Shown one piece after another: positions 48,210 to 57,287 of a DNA stretch of 64,000 nt. Source of the DNA: an uncultured Jannaschia sp. (GTDB taxonomy: Bacteria; Pseudomonadota; Alphaproteobacteria; Rhodobacterales; Rhodobacteraceae); NCBI RefSeq assembly GCF_947503795.1, contig NZ_CANNEZ010000001.1:735001-799000 (forward strand). Reading direction: 5' to 3'. Under the pieces are notes generated by a model. The model ran no database searches, was not told the DNA's origin, and saw only the letters and a program-made list of their open reading frames with translations. Position numbers and translations under genes: made by a program. The stretch's first letter is position 1, and each line of letters starts with the position of its first letter.

Positions 48210-49430
48210 CTACTGCGCGGGGACGTAGCGCTCCATCACGATGCGCACGGGGCCGCTCTGGCCGTCGCCGACCATCCGCAGCGCGAGAAGGTACTCGCCG
48301 GGAAAGAGCTTGGTGACGAGCTGCGCGTCGAGCCCGTTCGGCCCGTCATCGTTGCGCCCCATGTCGCGGCCCGCCCGGTCGAAGAGGCTGACCGCCGGGT
48401 CGAGCCCGTTGCCCAGTGCCTCGATCAGCACCAGCCCGCCCTGCGCCACATTCAGGCTGAACCAGACGGCCTCCGTGGTCGCCTGCGCCTCGGTCACGAG
48501 TACGGTCTCCAAGATACCGATCTCGCGGATCGGCGTGTCGTCCGAGGGGCCGGGGGCCATGTTGCCCGCCGCGATCTCGCGCCGCCGCTCGGCATCGGGA
48601 TCGAAGGACAGGATCTCGACGAACACGTCGTTTTCCGAGCCGTTCAGGTCCTCCACCTCGAGGCAGTATTCGCCCGGCGGCAGCGGGTCCGTCATGTCGA
48701 TCCGGCTGTTGAGCCCATCGGCATCGTCGTTCTCGGCCAGAAGCCGGCCCGTCCCGTCGCGCAGCCGCAGCACCGGATCGCCCGTCTCGCTCACCCCGGT
48801 CAGCGTCAGCGAGAGCGGCTCGGCCAGCGACAGCGCCCAGGCCGGGGTCACGCCCGTCGGCCCGCCCGCCGACAGCCCGTCGGCGAGATCGGCGGCGGTG
48901 ATCCTTTCGGCCAGTACGGCGATGTCGGGCGCACCGCAGCCGCCCGACGCCTCGCCCTGATAGGCCGGGGTCGTCTCGGCCGGAGCGGTCATGGCCGCCT
49001 GGTCGGCGCGTCCGACCCGGAGATCGACCTCGGTCACGCCGGATTCGTAGCTCCGGGCGGCGAGGCAATAGGACCCCGGCTCCAGCGACATCTCGGCCCG
49101 CGCGGCGAAGTCGCCGCCGCCGTCGTCATCCTCGCCGACCTGCGTCCCGGCGGCGTCGAACACGGTCACGTACGGATCACCTTCGGGGCGGGCGGCGACC
49201 TCGACCCGGATCTCCGCGGGAGCCGACAGGGTGAACATGCGCACGAGATGGCCCGCGATGGGAACCGCGCCGCTGCCATCGAAGGGCGCGTCGGCGGTGG
49301 CGATGTCGGAGCCGTCTGCGGTGCCGCCGAGCCATTCCCCCACGAGGCTGATCCCGCCGCAGATCGGCGCCTCCTGCGCCTGCGCGGGCAGGGCGGCGGC
49401 AAGGAGAAGGGCGGCGGCGAGGCGGGGCAT
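48210..49430 (-). CDS. Secreted protein with three PPC-like repeats
   Basis: 406 aa from the ATG giving MPRLAAALLLAAALPAQAQ (signal peptide). It contains three beta-sandwich repeats of the bacterial pre-peptidase C-terminal kind, each with D-P-x-V/L-x-L-x-D/F, an acidic ligand loop (GEDDDGGGD, ENDDADG, RNDDGPNG) and a GxYxL end (PGSYCLAARSY, PGEYCLEVEDL, PGEYLLALRMV). No catalytic domain. It probably binds calcium and a surface or extracellular partner. Convergent with phaR. Confidence 0.72.
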   Translation of the reverse strand: MPRLAAALLLAAALPAQAQEAPICGGISLVGEWLGGTADGSDIATADAPFDGSGAVPIAGHLVRMFTLSAPAEIRVEVAARPEGDPYVTVFDAAGTQVGEDDDGGGDFAARAEMSLEPGSYCLAARSYESGVTEVDLRVGRADQAAMTAPAETTPAYQGEASGGCGAPDIAVLAERITAADLADGLSAGGPTGVTPAWALSLAEPLSLTLTGVSETGDPVLRLRDGTGRLLAENDDADGLNSRIDMTDPLPPGEYCLEVEDLNGSENDVFVEILSFDPDAERRREIAAGNMAPGPSDDTPIREIGILETVLVTEAQATTEAVWFSLNVAQGGLVLIEALGNGLDPAVSLFDRAGRDMGRNDDGPNGLDAQLVTKLFPGEYLLALRMVGDGQSGPVRIVMERYVPAQ

Positions 49431-49606
49431 CAGGTGTCTCCGGCGGTGATTGGGGCTGTGGGCCGAGCCTAGGCCCGGGCCGGGGTGCGGTCCAGTGGGC
49501 CGAGGCGCGTCGACCGGGACCGGACCGGTGGGGCATGATGTGTTGGCCTTGTCGGCGATCGTCAGGGTCATGGCCGGGGGGCGCGAACCTAGGCAGGCGC
49601 CCGCCG

Positions 49607-50005
49607 CTAGAAGAACGCGATCCGGCAATCGGTCAGGGGATAGGTGCGACCGTCATCAACAGTGAAGCGGCGGCCCGCGATCTTCGCAAGCGACCAGCCA
49701 TGGTGTCGCGCCCCGGCGGCGATATCCTTCCGCCAACCGTCGACATCTAGATTGGTCACGAGACAGTGATAGACGACGCCGTCCGGTGTCTCGACCGAGC
49801 AGCCATGCTCCGACGCCCCGCCCTCGCGCGCATGGATCGGATCGCTTGTCGTCGTCAGCTTGGTGAACGCGTCGCGGGGCGTCTCGCCGGGCGGGACTTC
49901 GAAGAAGATGTACTCATTGCGTGGCGTGTCCGTCATGCGACGGAGGCGCGGATCGAGCGGCGCTCGACCGGTCAGGCCCCGCAGCCATTCCAAGAGCCCG
50001 TTCAC
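49607..50005 (-). CDS. Hypothetical protein
   Basis: 132 aa with a GTG start (MNGLLEWLRGLTGRAPLDP); an ATG at 49936 would give 109 aa beginning MTDTPRNEYIFFEV. Contains several conserved-looking blocks (ASEHGCSVETPDGVVYHCLVT, RRFTVDDGRTYPLTDCRIAF). No signal peptide. Family not recognised. Confidence 0.6.
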   Translation of the reverse strand: MNGLLEWLRGLTGRAPLDPRLRRMTDTPRNEYIFFEVPPGETPRDAFTKLTTTSDPIHAREGGASEHGCSVETPDGVVYHCLVTNLDVDGWRKDIAAGARHHGWSLAKIAGRRFTVDDGRTYPLTDCRIAFF

Positions 50006-50168
50006 GGCGCATTCCCGCGCCGCGCGGCGGCGTACGATCCGACGGTCGGATCGGAACGGCGGCGTGTGGGGGACGGGTCGAGGATCATCGTCATCCGTCG
50101 CACGTGTGGTTCACATGAAAAGGGGCGACCCGCAGGCCGCCCCCGTCCGATATCGCGAGCGTCGCGGT

Positions 50169-51164
50169 TCACTCCAGCGCGGCGTCGGTGATCACGCTGG
50201 TCCACGCGCCCTCGGGCTGGGCGGTGATGACCGGGTCGGAGCCGCCGGCCAGCAAGGTGTCGACGGTGCGCTGAAAATCGGCCTCGTCGAGCGCGCCGTT
50301 CGAGCCGGCGGTGAGCTTGGCGATCTCGCCCATCATGCGAAGCTGGTGGGCTTCGGACTGGGCGCCCGTCTCGTCGTTGTCGAGCACGATGCCCGCGGCC
50401 TCCTCGGGGTTCTCCTCGGCGTATTTCCAGCCCTTCATCGAGGCGCGCACGAACTTGGTCATCTTCTCGACGAAGGCCGGGTCCTCGAGGTTCTCTTCCA
50501 GCACGTAGATGCCGTCCTCGAGGGTCGCGACGCCCATGTCCTCGTATTTGAAGGTCACGAGCTCGTCTTCGGAGATGCCGGCATCGAGGACCTGGCCGTA
50601 TTCGTTGTAGGTCATGGTCGAGATGCAGTCGGCTTGACGCTGGAGCAGGGGATCGACGTTGAAGCCCTGCTTGAGGACGGTGACGCCGTCATCGCCGCCC
50701 TCGGTCGGGATGCCTTCCTGCGACATCCAGCTGAGGAACGGGAACTCGTTGCCGAAGAACCAGACGCCGATGGTCTTGCCGCGGAAGTCCTGAGGGCCTT
50801 CGATGCCCGTGTCCTTCCAGCAGGTCAGCATCAGGCCGCTCGTCTTGAAGGGCTGGGCAATGTTGACGACCGGCAGACCCTTTTCGCGTGCCGAAAGCGC
50901 CGAGGGCATCCAGTTGAGCATGGCGTCCGCGCCGCCGCCGGCGAGGACCTGCGGCGGGGCGATGTCGGGGCCACCCGGAAGGATCGTGACGTCGAGCCCT
51001 TCCTCTTCGTAGAAGCCCTTGTCGAGTGCCACGTAGTAGCCCGCGAACTGGGCCTGCGTGACCCATTGCAGCTGCAGCGTGACCGTGTTGTCGGCATGGG
51101 CGTCGGCGAAGGCCGCGCCGGTGGCCGCGCATACGATGGCGGCCGAAGCGATGAGATGTTTCAA
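50169..51164 (-). CDS. NMT1/THI5-like ABC transporter substrate-binding protein
   Basis: 331 aa with a signal peptide (ending GAAFADA). The fold is the NMT1/ThiY type: LQLQWVTQAQFAGYYVALDKGF, PGGPDIAPPQVLAGGGAD, and a Trp/Phe-rich binding region (IGVWFFGNEFPFLSW). Relatives bind pyrimidines such as formylaminopyrimidine. Here the neighbours PreTA, HydA and RutR suggest uracil, thymine or a dihydropyrimidine (inference). Last gene of the minus-strand transport block. Confidence 0.82.
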   Translation of the reverse strand: MKHLIASAAIVCAATGAAFADAHADNTVTLQLQWVTQAQFAGYYVALDKGFYEEEGLDVTILPGGPDIAPPQVLAGGGADAMLNWMPSALSAREKGLPVVNIAQPFKTSGLMLTCWKDTGIEGPQDFRGKTIGVWFFGNEFPFLSWMSQEGIPTEGGDDGVTVLKQGFNVDPLLQRQADCISTMTYNEYGQVLDAGISEDELVTFKYEDMGVATLEDGIYVLEENLEDPAFVEKMTKFVRASMKGWKYAEENPEEAAGIVLDNDETGAQSEAHQLRMMGEIAKLTAGSNGALDEADFQRTVDTLLAGGSDPVITAQPEGAWTSVITDAALE

Positions 51165-51212
51165 GTCGTCGTCTCCCTGTTATCAGGCGGGGGTGTCCCG
51201 CCCGGCCCGCCT

Positions 51213-52124
51213 TTAGCGACGGGATCTCTGCGAAGGATGCCAGAAGGTCATCCGTTTTTCCAACATGGCGATGAGGCCGTAGCTGAGGCTTCCGACCAGC
51301 GCCGCGACGGTGATGGAGGCCCAGACCATCGGAAGGTTCAAGCGACCGACCTCGGTCGAGATGCGGAAGCCCATGCCGACGGTCGGACTGCCGAAGAATT
51401 CCGCGACGATGGCGCCGATCAGGGCGAGGGTGGTCGCGATCTTGAGGCCGTTGAAGATGAAGGGCAGGGCCGATTGCAGGCGCAGGTGGCGCAGCGTCTG
51501 GCCCGGCGTCGCACCATAGGTGCGCATCAGGTCGCGCTGCATGGCCGAGTTGTCCGAGAGGCCCGCGACCGTGTTCACGAGGACAGGGAAGAACACCATC
51601 ACCACGACGACCGCCGCCTTCGATTCCCAGCCGAAGCCGAACCACATCACGAGGATCGGCGCGGTTCCGACGATGGGAAGCGCGGCGACGAAGTTGCCCA
51701 CCGGCAGGAGGCCGCGGCGCAGCAGGTCCGAGCGCGCCACGAGAAGCGCCGCGCCGATGGCCGCGCCGCAACCGATCAGCCAGCCGGTCAGCGCGCCCTT
51801 GAGGACGGTCTGCACGAAATCGGCCCAGAGGATCGGCAGGTTCGCGGCGATGGCACCCGCGATGAGGCTGGGCGCGGGCAGGATGACCGTCGGCACGTCG
51901 AAGAGGCGGACCGTCGCCTCCCAGAGGACGAGAAGCGTGACGCCGAAGAGGACGGGCGCCACGAGGTCGGCCGCGCGGCCGCCATGGCGCACGAGGGCCA
52001 CGTTGGCCGCCCAGAAGAGCGCCCAGAGTGCCAGCAGGACGGAGACCCGGAGGTCCACAAGGAGCGCCAGCCCGGCGAGAATGAGGAGGGCAGAGGGCCC
52101 GCGGGGGAAGGTGGCGAGGCTCAT
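51213..52124 (-). CDS. ABC transporter permease (pyrimidine-type)
   Basis: 303 aa. BPD_transp_1 permease with EAA loop (DLMRTYGATPGQTLRHLRLQSALP). Overlaps the stop of the second permease gene upstream (52121-53119) by 4 nt. Forms the transmembrane pore with it. Confidence 0.88.
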   Translation of the reverse strand: MSLATFPRGPSALLILAGLALLVDLRVSVLLALWALFWAANVALVRHGGRAADLVAPVLFGVTLLVLWEATVRLFDVPTVILPAPSLIAGAIAANLPILWADFVQTVLKGALTGWLIGCGAAIGAALLVARSDLLRRGLLPVGNFVAALPIVGTAPILVMWFGFGWESKAAVVVVMVFFPVLVNTVAGLSDNSAMQRDLMRTYGATPGQTLRHLRLQSALPFIFNGLKIATTLALIGAIVAEFFGSPTVGMGFRISTEVGRLNLPMVWASITVAALVGSLSYGLIAMLEKRMTFWHPSQRSRR

Positions 52125-53119
52125 CGCGCGATGCCCATGCGGCGGAGCGTCAGTCGCTCGATCCCCGCGATCAGCATCACGAGAAGGGCGGCGACGATCG
52201 CCGCGCCGAAGAGGGCCGACCAGATCTGGACCGTCTGGCCATAGTAGCTACCGGCCAGAAGCCGCGCGCCGAGGCCGCGCACGGCTCCGGTCGGCAGCTC
52301 GCCGATGATCGCGCCCACGAGGGCCGCGGCGACGGCGATCTTGAGCGAGGCGAAGAGATAGGGAAGCGAGGTCGGCAGGCGGAGCGACAGAAGCGTGCGC
52401 CCGGCCCCCGCGTTCCATGTCCGCATCAGGTCGAGATCGGCAGCCGAAGGCGCGCGGAGGCCCTTCACCATGCCGACGGTGACCGGAAAGAACGACAGGT
52501 AGGCCGAGATGATGGCCTTCGGGATCAGCCCCTGGATGCCGATGGAATTCAGCACCACGATGATCATCGGCGCGATGGCGAGTATCGGGATCGTCTGGGA
52601 CGCGATGGCCCAAGGCATCACGCTGACATCCATGACGCGGCTGTGGACGATGCCGATGGCCAGGAAAATTCCCGCGAGCGAGCCGATGGCGAAGCCCAGG
52701 AGCGTCGGCCCGAGCGTGATGCCAGCATGGAAGACGAGGCTGCGCCGCGACGTGATTTCCTGTCCGACGGTCGTGTTCCAGAGTTCGGTGACGACCTGGT
52801 GCGGGGCGGGCAGGCGGGGCCGTTCCTGCGCGAAGGCGCGGGCGGTCGCGGGCCCCGGATTGGCCAGCGCGATGGCGAGACCCGCCATGTCGCGGCGCTC
52901 GGCCGCGGTGGCGGGCGAGACGGCGATCCCCGCCCGCTCGGCCTCGAGGGCGGATTGCTGGGCGTTCATCGGGATGCAGGCCGCGTACCAGAGCGCGAGA
53001 AGCGCTGCGATCACCACGAGGACGGGCAGGGTGCCATGGGCCATGCGCCGCACGATCAGCGCCACGCGGCCCGACCGGCCGATGGCGGCGCCGGGCGCGG
53101 AAAGGGGCGCGTCGGTCAT
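52121..53119 (-). CDS. ABC transporter permease (pyrimidine-type), larger subunit
   Basis: 332 aa from the ATG giving MTDAPLSAPG, after AGGAG. Same permease family as the neighbour (EAA loop DLMRTWNAGAGRTLLSLRLPTSLPYL). It has an extra periplasmic insertion after the first helix (residues about 50-110). Confidence 0.88.
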   Translation of the reverse strand: MTDAPLSAPGAAIGRSGRVALIVRRMAHGTLPVLVVIAALLALWYAACIPMNAQQSALEAERAGIAVSPATAAERRDMAGLAIALANPGPATARAFAQERPRLPAPHQVVTELWNTTVGQEITSRRSLVFHAGITLGPTLLGFAIGSLAGIFLAIGIVHSRVMDVSVMPWAIASQTIPILAIAPMIIVVLNSIGIQGLIPKAIISAYLSFFPVTVGMVKGLRAPSAADLDLMRTWNAGAGRTLLSLRLPTSLPYLFASLKIAVAAALVGAIIGELPTGAVRGLGARLLAGSYYGQTVQIWSALFGAAIVAALLVMLIAGIERLTLRRMGIAR

Positions 53120-53144
53120 GCGGGACGCTCCTGTGCGTGCCGCA

Positions 53145-53570
53145 TCATCGCGACCACTCCATGCGGATTTCGGGGACGCCGTCCTCACCGGGCAGGTCCG
53201 TGGCGGTGATGCGGAAGCCTTCGCGTTCGTAGAACCGATGGGCGGCGGCGTTGGGCGCGTGGCTGTTGAGTTGGAGCCGGTCGCGGTCGGCCTTGACCCG
53301 GTCGATCAGGGCGCGACCGGTGCCGTGGCCGGGCCGGTCGGCGTAGAGGCCGACGATGTGGTCCTCCTCCGCGCGCATCGAAAGATAGCCGGCGATGGCG
53401 CCATCCGACTCGGCGACCCAGGCTTCGCGCCGGGGGAAGCCGTCGCGCATCAGCGCCTCGAGCTCGGCCTCGCTCGGGCCATCGGGCATCCAGTCGGTCG
53501 CGTCGATCCAGCGCGCGACGATGGCGGCGCAGGCGGGCGCGTCCCCGGCAATGGCGCGGCGCAGCTTCAT
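53145..53570 (-). CDS. GNAT-family N-acetyltransferase
   Basis: 141 aa. Acetyl-CoA site pattern DRPGHGTGRALIDRV and the C-terminal NAAAHRFYEREGF. The substrate is unknown. It is embedded in the ABC operon, overlapping the 57-aa gene by ATGA. Confidence 0.85.
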   Translation of the reverse strand: MKLRRAIAGDAPACAAIVARWIDATDWMPDGPSEAELEALMRDGFPRREAWVAESDGAIAGYLSMRAEEDHIVGLYADRPGHGTGRALIDRVKADRDRLQLNSHAPNAAAHRFYEREGFRITATDLPGEDGVPEIRMEWSR

Positions 53571-53740
53571 GAGGCCGACCCGTGGCGCTTCCAGATCCGC
53601 CAGAGCGATGACAGCACCACGAAGCCCGCGAGCGCGCCGGTCAGCGGGTTCACGAGGTCGTCGAAGCGCGGCGCGAAGAGGAACCAGAGCGCGACCGCGA
53701 TCGCGACGAGATCCGCGACGGTGGGCCAGGGCAGGTTCAT
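53567..53740 (-). CDS. 57-aa membrane protein in the ABC operon
   Basis: Starts with ATG at 53740, MNLPWPTVADLVAIAVALW, and ends KRHGSAS. Two short hydrophobic helices (about residues 9-24 and 35-50) flank RFDDLVNP. It overlaps both neighbours by 4 nt (ATGA with the ATPase stop and with the GNAT start), which is strong evidence that it is translated. Family not recognised. Confidence 0.75.
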   Translation of the reverse strand: MNLPWPTVADLVAIAVALWFLFAPRFDDLVNPLTGALAGFVVLSSLWRIWKRHGSAS

Positions 53741-54510
53741 GCCGCCTCCATCCCCTCGCGCAGGCCCTCGCGGACGCGGTGGGCGATGGCGAGGAATTCG
53801 GGGCTGTCGCGGATGTCGAGCGGGCGCTCCTTCGGGAGCGGCGAGTCGATGATGTCGGTGATCCGGCCGGGGCGCGGGGACATGACGACGATCTTGGTCG
53901 ACAGGTAGACCGCCTCGGGGATCGAATGGGTCACGAAGAGCGTGGTCTTCGTGGTGCGCGCCCAGAGGGCGAGGAGTTCCTCGTTCAGGCGGTCGCGGAC
54001 GATCTCGTCCAGCGCGCCGAAGGGCTCGTCCATCAGCAGGATCGGCGCGTCGAAGGCGAGGGCGCGGGCGATGGACGCGCGCTGCTGCATGCCGCCCGAG
54101 AGCTGCCAGGGATACTTATTGGCGAAACTGCCGAGCTCGACCAGCTCCAGCACCTCCTCCATCCGCGCGGTGCGGTCGGCCTTGGAATACCCCATGATCT
54201 CGAGCGGCAGGGTGACGTTCTTCCCGATGGTCCGCCACGGGTAAAGCCCGGCGGCCTGGAACACATACCCGTAAGCCCGCGCTTTCCGTGCCTTGTCCGG
54301 GGTCATCCCGTTGACGGTAAGCGTGCCGCCTGTGGGGGTTTCGAGGGCTGCCACGCAACGCAGGAAGGTCGTCTTGCCGCAGCCCGAGGGGCCGATGAAG
54401 GAGACGAACTCACCCTCGGAGACGTCGAGCGAGACGTCCTTGAGGGCATGGACGGGGCCGTCGCCGGTCTGGAAGGTCAGGTCAAGGGACTGGGCGGAGA
54501 TTGTGGTCAT
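53737..54510 (-). CDS. ABC transporter ATPase (taurine/pyrimidine-type)
   Basis: 257 aa. Walker A GPSGCGKTT (40-48), signature LSGGM (137-141), Walker B LLMDEP (158-163), with the IPEAVYLSTKIVVMSPRPGRI end typical of the NitT/TauT/ThiZ class. Powers the permease pair below. Its start overlaps the stop of the AT-rich gene by 4 nt. Confidence 0.93.
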   Translation of the reverse strand: MTTISAQSLDLTFQTGDGPVHALKDVSLDVSEGEFVSFIGPSGCGKTTFLRCVAALETPTGGTLTVNGMTPDKARKARAYGYVFQAAGLYPWRTIGKNVTLPLEIMGYSKADRTARMEEVLELVELGSFANKYPWQLSGGMQQRASIARALAFDAPILLMDEPFGALDEIVRDRLNEELLALWARTTKTTLFVTHSIPEAVYLSTKIVVMSPRPGRITDIIDSPLPKERPLDIRDSPEFLAIAHRVREGLREGMEAA

Positions 54511-55262
54511 GTCAGAAGTTGAACGACAACCGGCGCAACAGTTATGGCATTTGCTGCAAGTGACGAGCTAGTTATAAGCCTTCCGAGCATTGTATTCACT
54601 CTCTCTTTGTATTCCTTTGAAGTCTCCCCGTCCTTGAAGTGTGTTTCATGAAGTTCAACAAATTTTGAGAATAGAATTCTATAGTGATCCCAGAAATCCA
54701 TCTCGCCGTGTGTCTCGTAACTATCAATGAGGTTCGATAAATGGTCAATGTGAATGGATATAAGACGTTTCGCCCTTGGAGAAAGGTTTCCATTAGATCT
54801 AGATAGTTCGGCTAGTTGCTTAGCAACTTCAAAAGCGCCCAAAAGATTTTTCGCATCGGACCTGCCGAAATGCTGGGACTCAAGTCGCTCTGATAAGTCG
54901 TCGATCGAATCTAAGTTCACTTGGCTGAAATAACTACCGAATGCCTGATTAACACTTCTTTTAAATGCGGGAGCATCAAAAATTTTTTGAATCTCGTCTA
55001 TTCTGCGAAATGCGATCTGACGAACAGATTCTCTGCTTAAATCGAGAACACTCGCATCGTGTCTTAGGCGATCAAGTCGATAATTAAAAGCCTTAATCAG
55101 ATCAAGAGATGTCGGATAGCCAAGCGTTGACGCTATTTGTGGCAGCGCGTCGGTCATCGGCGTGGAGCCAATGGTAGTATTTTGATACGTGCCGGCCGTA
55201 GTATCTAGCATCTCGTCGATCATAGTACGTACAGCGTCTGCCGAATTTAAGTTCCTAGACAT
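54507..55262 (-). CDS. AT-rich hypothetical protein, probably acquired
   Basis: 251 aa, starting 10 nt after the hydA stop and overlapping the ATPase start by ATGA. GC is near 40 % (23 of 60 in one sampled stretch) against about 65-70 % on both sides. The protein is mostly helical with many Ser/Asn/Asp, and ends in a hydrophobic C-terminal helix (LITSSSLAANAITVAPVVVQLL). The RBS is poor. No family recognised. A C-terminal membrane anchor is plausible. Likely horizontal gain within the operon. Confidence 0.8.
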   Translation of the reverse strand: MSRNLNSADAVRTMIDEMLDTTAGTYQNTTIGSTPMTDALPQIASTLGYPTSLDLIKAFNYRLDRLRHDASVLDLSRESVRQIAFRRIDEIQKIFDAPAFKRSVNQAFGSYFSQVNLDSIDDLSERLESQHFGRSDAKNLLGAFEVAKQLAELSRSNGNLSPRAKRLISIHIDHLSNLIDSYETHGEMDFWDHYRILFSKFVELHETHFKDGETSKEYKERVNTMLGRLITSSSLAANAITVAPVVVQLLT

Positions 55263-55272
55263 TTTTCTGGTA

Positions 55273-56736
55273 TCAAACCCCCGCCGGAATGTTCATCGGG
55301 TCGCGCTCGATCTTCCTCGGCGTATTCAGCGCCTTCCACTTGCTGAGCGCCTGGCTCGCGCTTGCAAACGGCGCGCGTTTCACGAACTTGCCTCGGCCCG
55401 GTTGCGGCTGCGAATTCTGCCCATGCGCCCAGATGACGTCACCGCGGCTGAGGGTGTAGCGGGGGGCGGCTTTCAGCTCCATGCCCTCGAAGACATTGTA
55501 GTCGATGATCGATTTCTGCGTGCTGACCGAGACGGTGCGGTGGATCGACGGGTCCCAGACCACCAGATCCGCATCGCCGCCCACCGCGACGCCGCCCTTC
55601 ATGGGGTAGATGTTGAGGATCTTGGCGATGTTGGTGGAGGTCACCGCGACGAACTCCTCGGGCGTGAGGCGGCCCGTTTCGACCCCGCGTGTCCAGAGCA
55701 TCGCCATCCGCTCCTCGAGGCCGCCGGTGCCGTTGGGAATGAGGGTGAAGTTGTCGACGCCCATGCGCTTCTGTTCGTCCGAGAAGGCCGCGTGGTCGGT
55801 GGCGACGACCTGCAGGGAGCCGGAGGCGAGACCCGCCCAGAGGCTGTCCTGGTGGTCCTTGGACCGGAACGGCGGCGACATCACCCGACGCGCCGCGTAT
55901 TGCCAGTCCTTGTCGAAATACTCGCTCTCATCCAGCGTCAGGTGCTGGATCAGCGGCTCGCCATAGACGCGCATCCCCTTTTGGCGGGCGCGTCGGATGG
56001 CCTCGTGCGCCTGCTCGCAGGAGACGTGGACGATATAGAGCGGCGTGCCGGCGGCATCGGCGATCATGATGGCGCGGTTGGCGGCCTCGCCCTCGACCTC
56101 GGGGGGGCGGCTGTAGGCGTGGCCCTCGGGGCCGGTGATCCCGTCGGCCAGCAGCTTCTCCTGCATGGCGGCGACGATGTCCCCATTCTCGGCATGGACG
56201 AGGGGCAGGGCGCCCAGTTCGGCGCAGCGGCGGAAGGACGCGAACATCTCGTCGTCCTCGACCATCAGCGCGCCCTTGTAGGCCATGAAGTGCTTGAACG
56301 TGTTGATGCCGCGCTCCTTCACGACGGCCTCCATCTCGGTCCAGATGCCCTCGTTCCAGCCGGTAATCGCCATGTGGTAGGAGATGTCGCAGCAGATCTG
56401 GTCGCGGCTCTTGCGGTCCCATTCGTCGATGGCGTTCAGGAGCGAGCCATCCTCGCCGGGTAGGCAGAAATCCACGAGCATCGTCGTCCCGCCCGCGGCG
56501 GCGGCAAATGTGCCGCTTTCGAAGGTCTCGTGGGCCGTCGTGCCCATGAAGGGCATCTCCAGATGGGTGTGCGGGTCGATGCCGCCGGGGATGACATAGG
56601 CGTCGCTGGCGTCGATCGTCTCGTCGCCATTCAGGTTCTCGCCGATCTCGGCGATGCGCTCGCCCTCGATCAGGATATCGGCCTTCCACTGGCGGTCGGC
56701 GGTGACGATGGTGCCGTTCTTGATGACCTTGGACAT
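55273..56736 (-). CDS. hydA: Dihydropyrimidinase (D-hydantoinase)
   Basis: 487 aa. Cyclic amidohydrolase with metal ligands His56/His58 (GIDPHTHLEMP), carboxy-Lys148 (FKHFMAYKG), His181 (VHAENG), His237 (IVHVSC) and Asp314 (ATDHAAF). It opens the dihydrouracil or dihydrothymine ring to N-carbamoyl-beta-amino acids. Second step of the reductive pathway encoded around it. Confidence 0.95.
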   Translation of the reverse strand: MSKVIKNGTIVTADRQWKADILIEGERIAEIGENLNGDETIDASDAYVIPGGIDPHTHLEMPFMGTTAHETFESGTFAAAAGGTTMLVDFCLPGEDGSLLNAIDEWDRKSRDQICCDISYHMAITGWNEGIWTEMEAVVKERGINTFKHFMAYKGALMVEDDEMFASFRRCAELGALPLVHAENGDIVAAMQEKLLADGITGPEGHAYSRPPEVEGEAANRAIMIADAAGTPLYIVHVSCEQAHEAIRRARQKGMRVYGEPLIQHLTLDESEYFDKDWQYAARRVMSPPFRSKDHQDSLWAGLASGSLQVVATDHAAFSDEQKRMGVDNFTLIPNGTGGLEERMAMLWTRGVETGRLTPEEFVAVTSTNIAKILNIYPMKGGVAVGGDADLVVWDPSIHRTVSVSTQKSIIDYNVFEGMELKAAPRYTLSRGDVIWAHGQNSQPQPGRGKFVKRAPFASASQALSKWKALNTPRKIERDPMNIPAGV

Positions 56737-56785
56737 GGGAGACCTCCGGATTTCAGGCGGGTGGGTAAAGGCGCGCGGGCGCGCG

Positions 56786-57022
56786 TCAGAGACAGATCGG
56801 GGTGCCCTCGATATCGGTCAGGGGGCGGGCGCCCGCGCCATCATCGACATACCAGCAGCCCGATTGCAGGCTGAGCGCCTCGCGACCGGCACCGGGCGGC
56901 AGGTTGCGCTCGACCTCGGGGGGCAGGATCTCGGGGATGGGCAGGGTGCCGCCGCCGAGACCGCCGGCCGCGGGGCCGCAGGCGACGGGAAGAAGGAGAA
57001 GCGGAAGAAGGAAGCGATGCAT
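56786..57022 (-). CDS. Small lipoprotein
   Basis: 78 aa. Signal peptide with lipobox LPVACG. The mature part is Pro/Gly-rich and ends SGCWYVDDGAGARPLTDIEG then TPICL. The ending (GTxxCL) and size resemble the neighbour at 57039-57287. Function unknown. Confidence 0.72.
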   Translation of the reverse strand: MHRFLLPLLLLPVACGPAAGGLGGGTLPIPEILPPEVERNLPPGAGREALSLQSGCWYVDDGAGARPLTDIEGTPICL

Positions 57023-57038
57023 TCGGGATGGTCCGTGG

Positions 57039-57287
57039 TCAGAGGCAGTATTGCGTCCCGCGCGGGATCAGCACGGGGTAGATCAGGCCCTGGTAGGCGT
57101 AGCCATAGCAGTTGTCGGCGACGCGCACGTCCTGGGCGGTGACACCCCGCGGCAGCAGACGGCTTACGGCGAAGGGCACGGGCGCCGATGTGGGACCGTA
57201 GGTCTGCGGGTCCGGCACGGGGGTCTGCGCGGTGGGCAGGCAGGCGGCGAGGGTCAGGAGCGCGAGGGCGGCGAGGGCGCGGATCAT
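57039..57287 (-). CDS. Small lipoprotein (paralogue)
   Basis: 82 aa from the ATG giving MIRALAALALLTLAAC, after GGAG. Lipobox LTLAAC. The C-terminal NCYGYAYQGLIYPVL then GTQYCL parallels the downstream lipoprotein. Overlaps the class II aldolase stop by 4 nt. Confidence 0.75.
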   Translation of the reverse strand: MIRALAALALLTLAACLPTAQTPVPDPQTYGPTSAPVPFAVSRLLPRGVTAQDVRVADNCYGYAYQGLIYPVLIPRGTQYCL

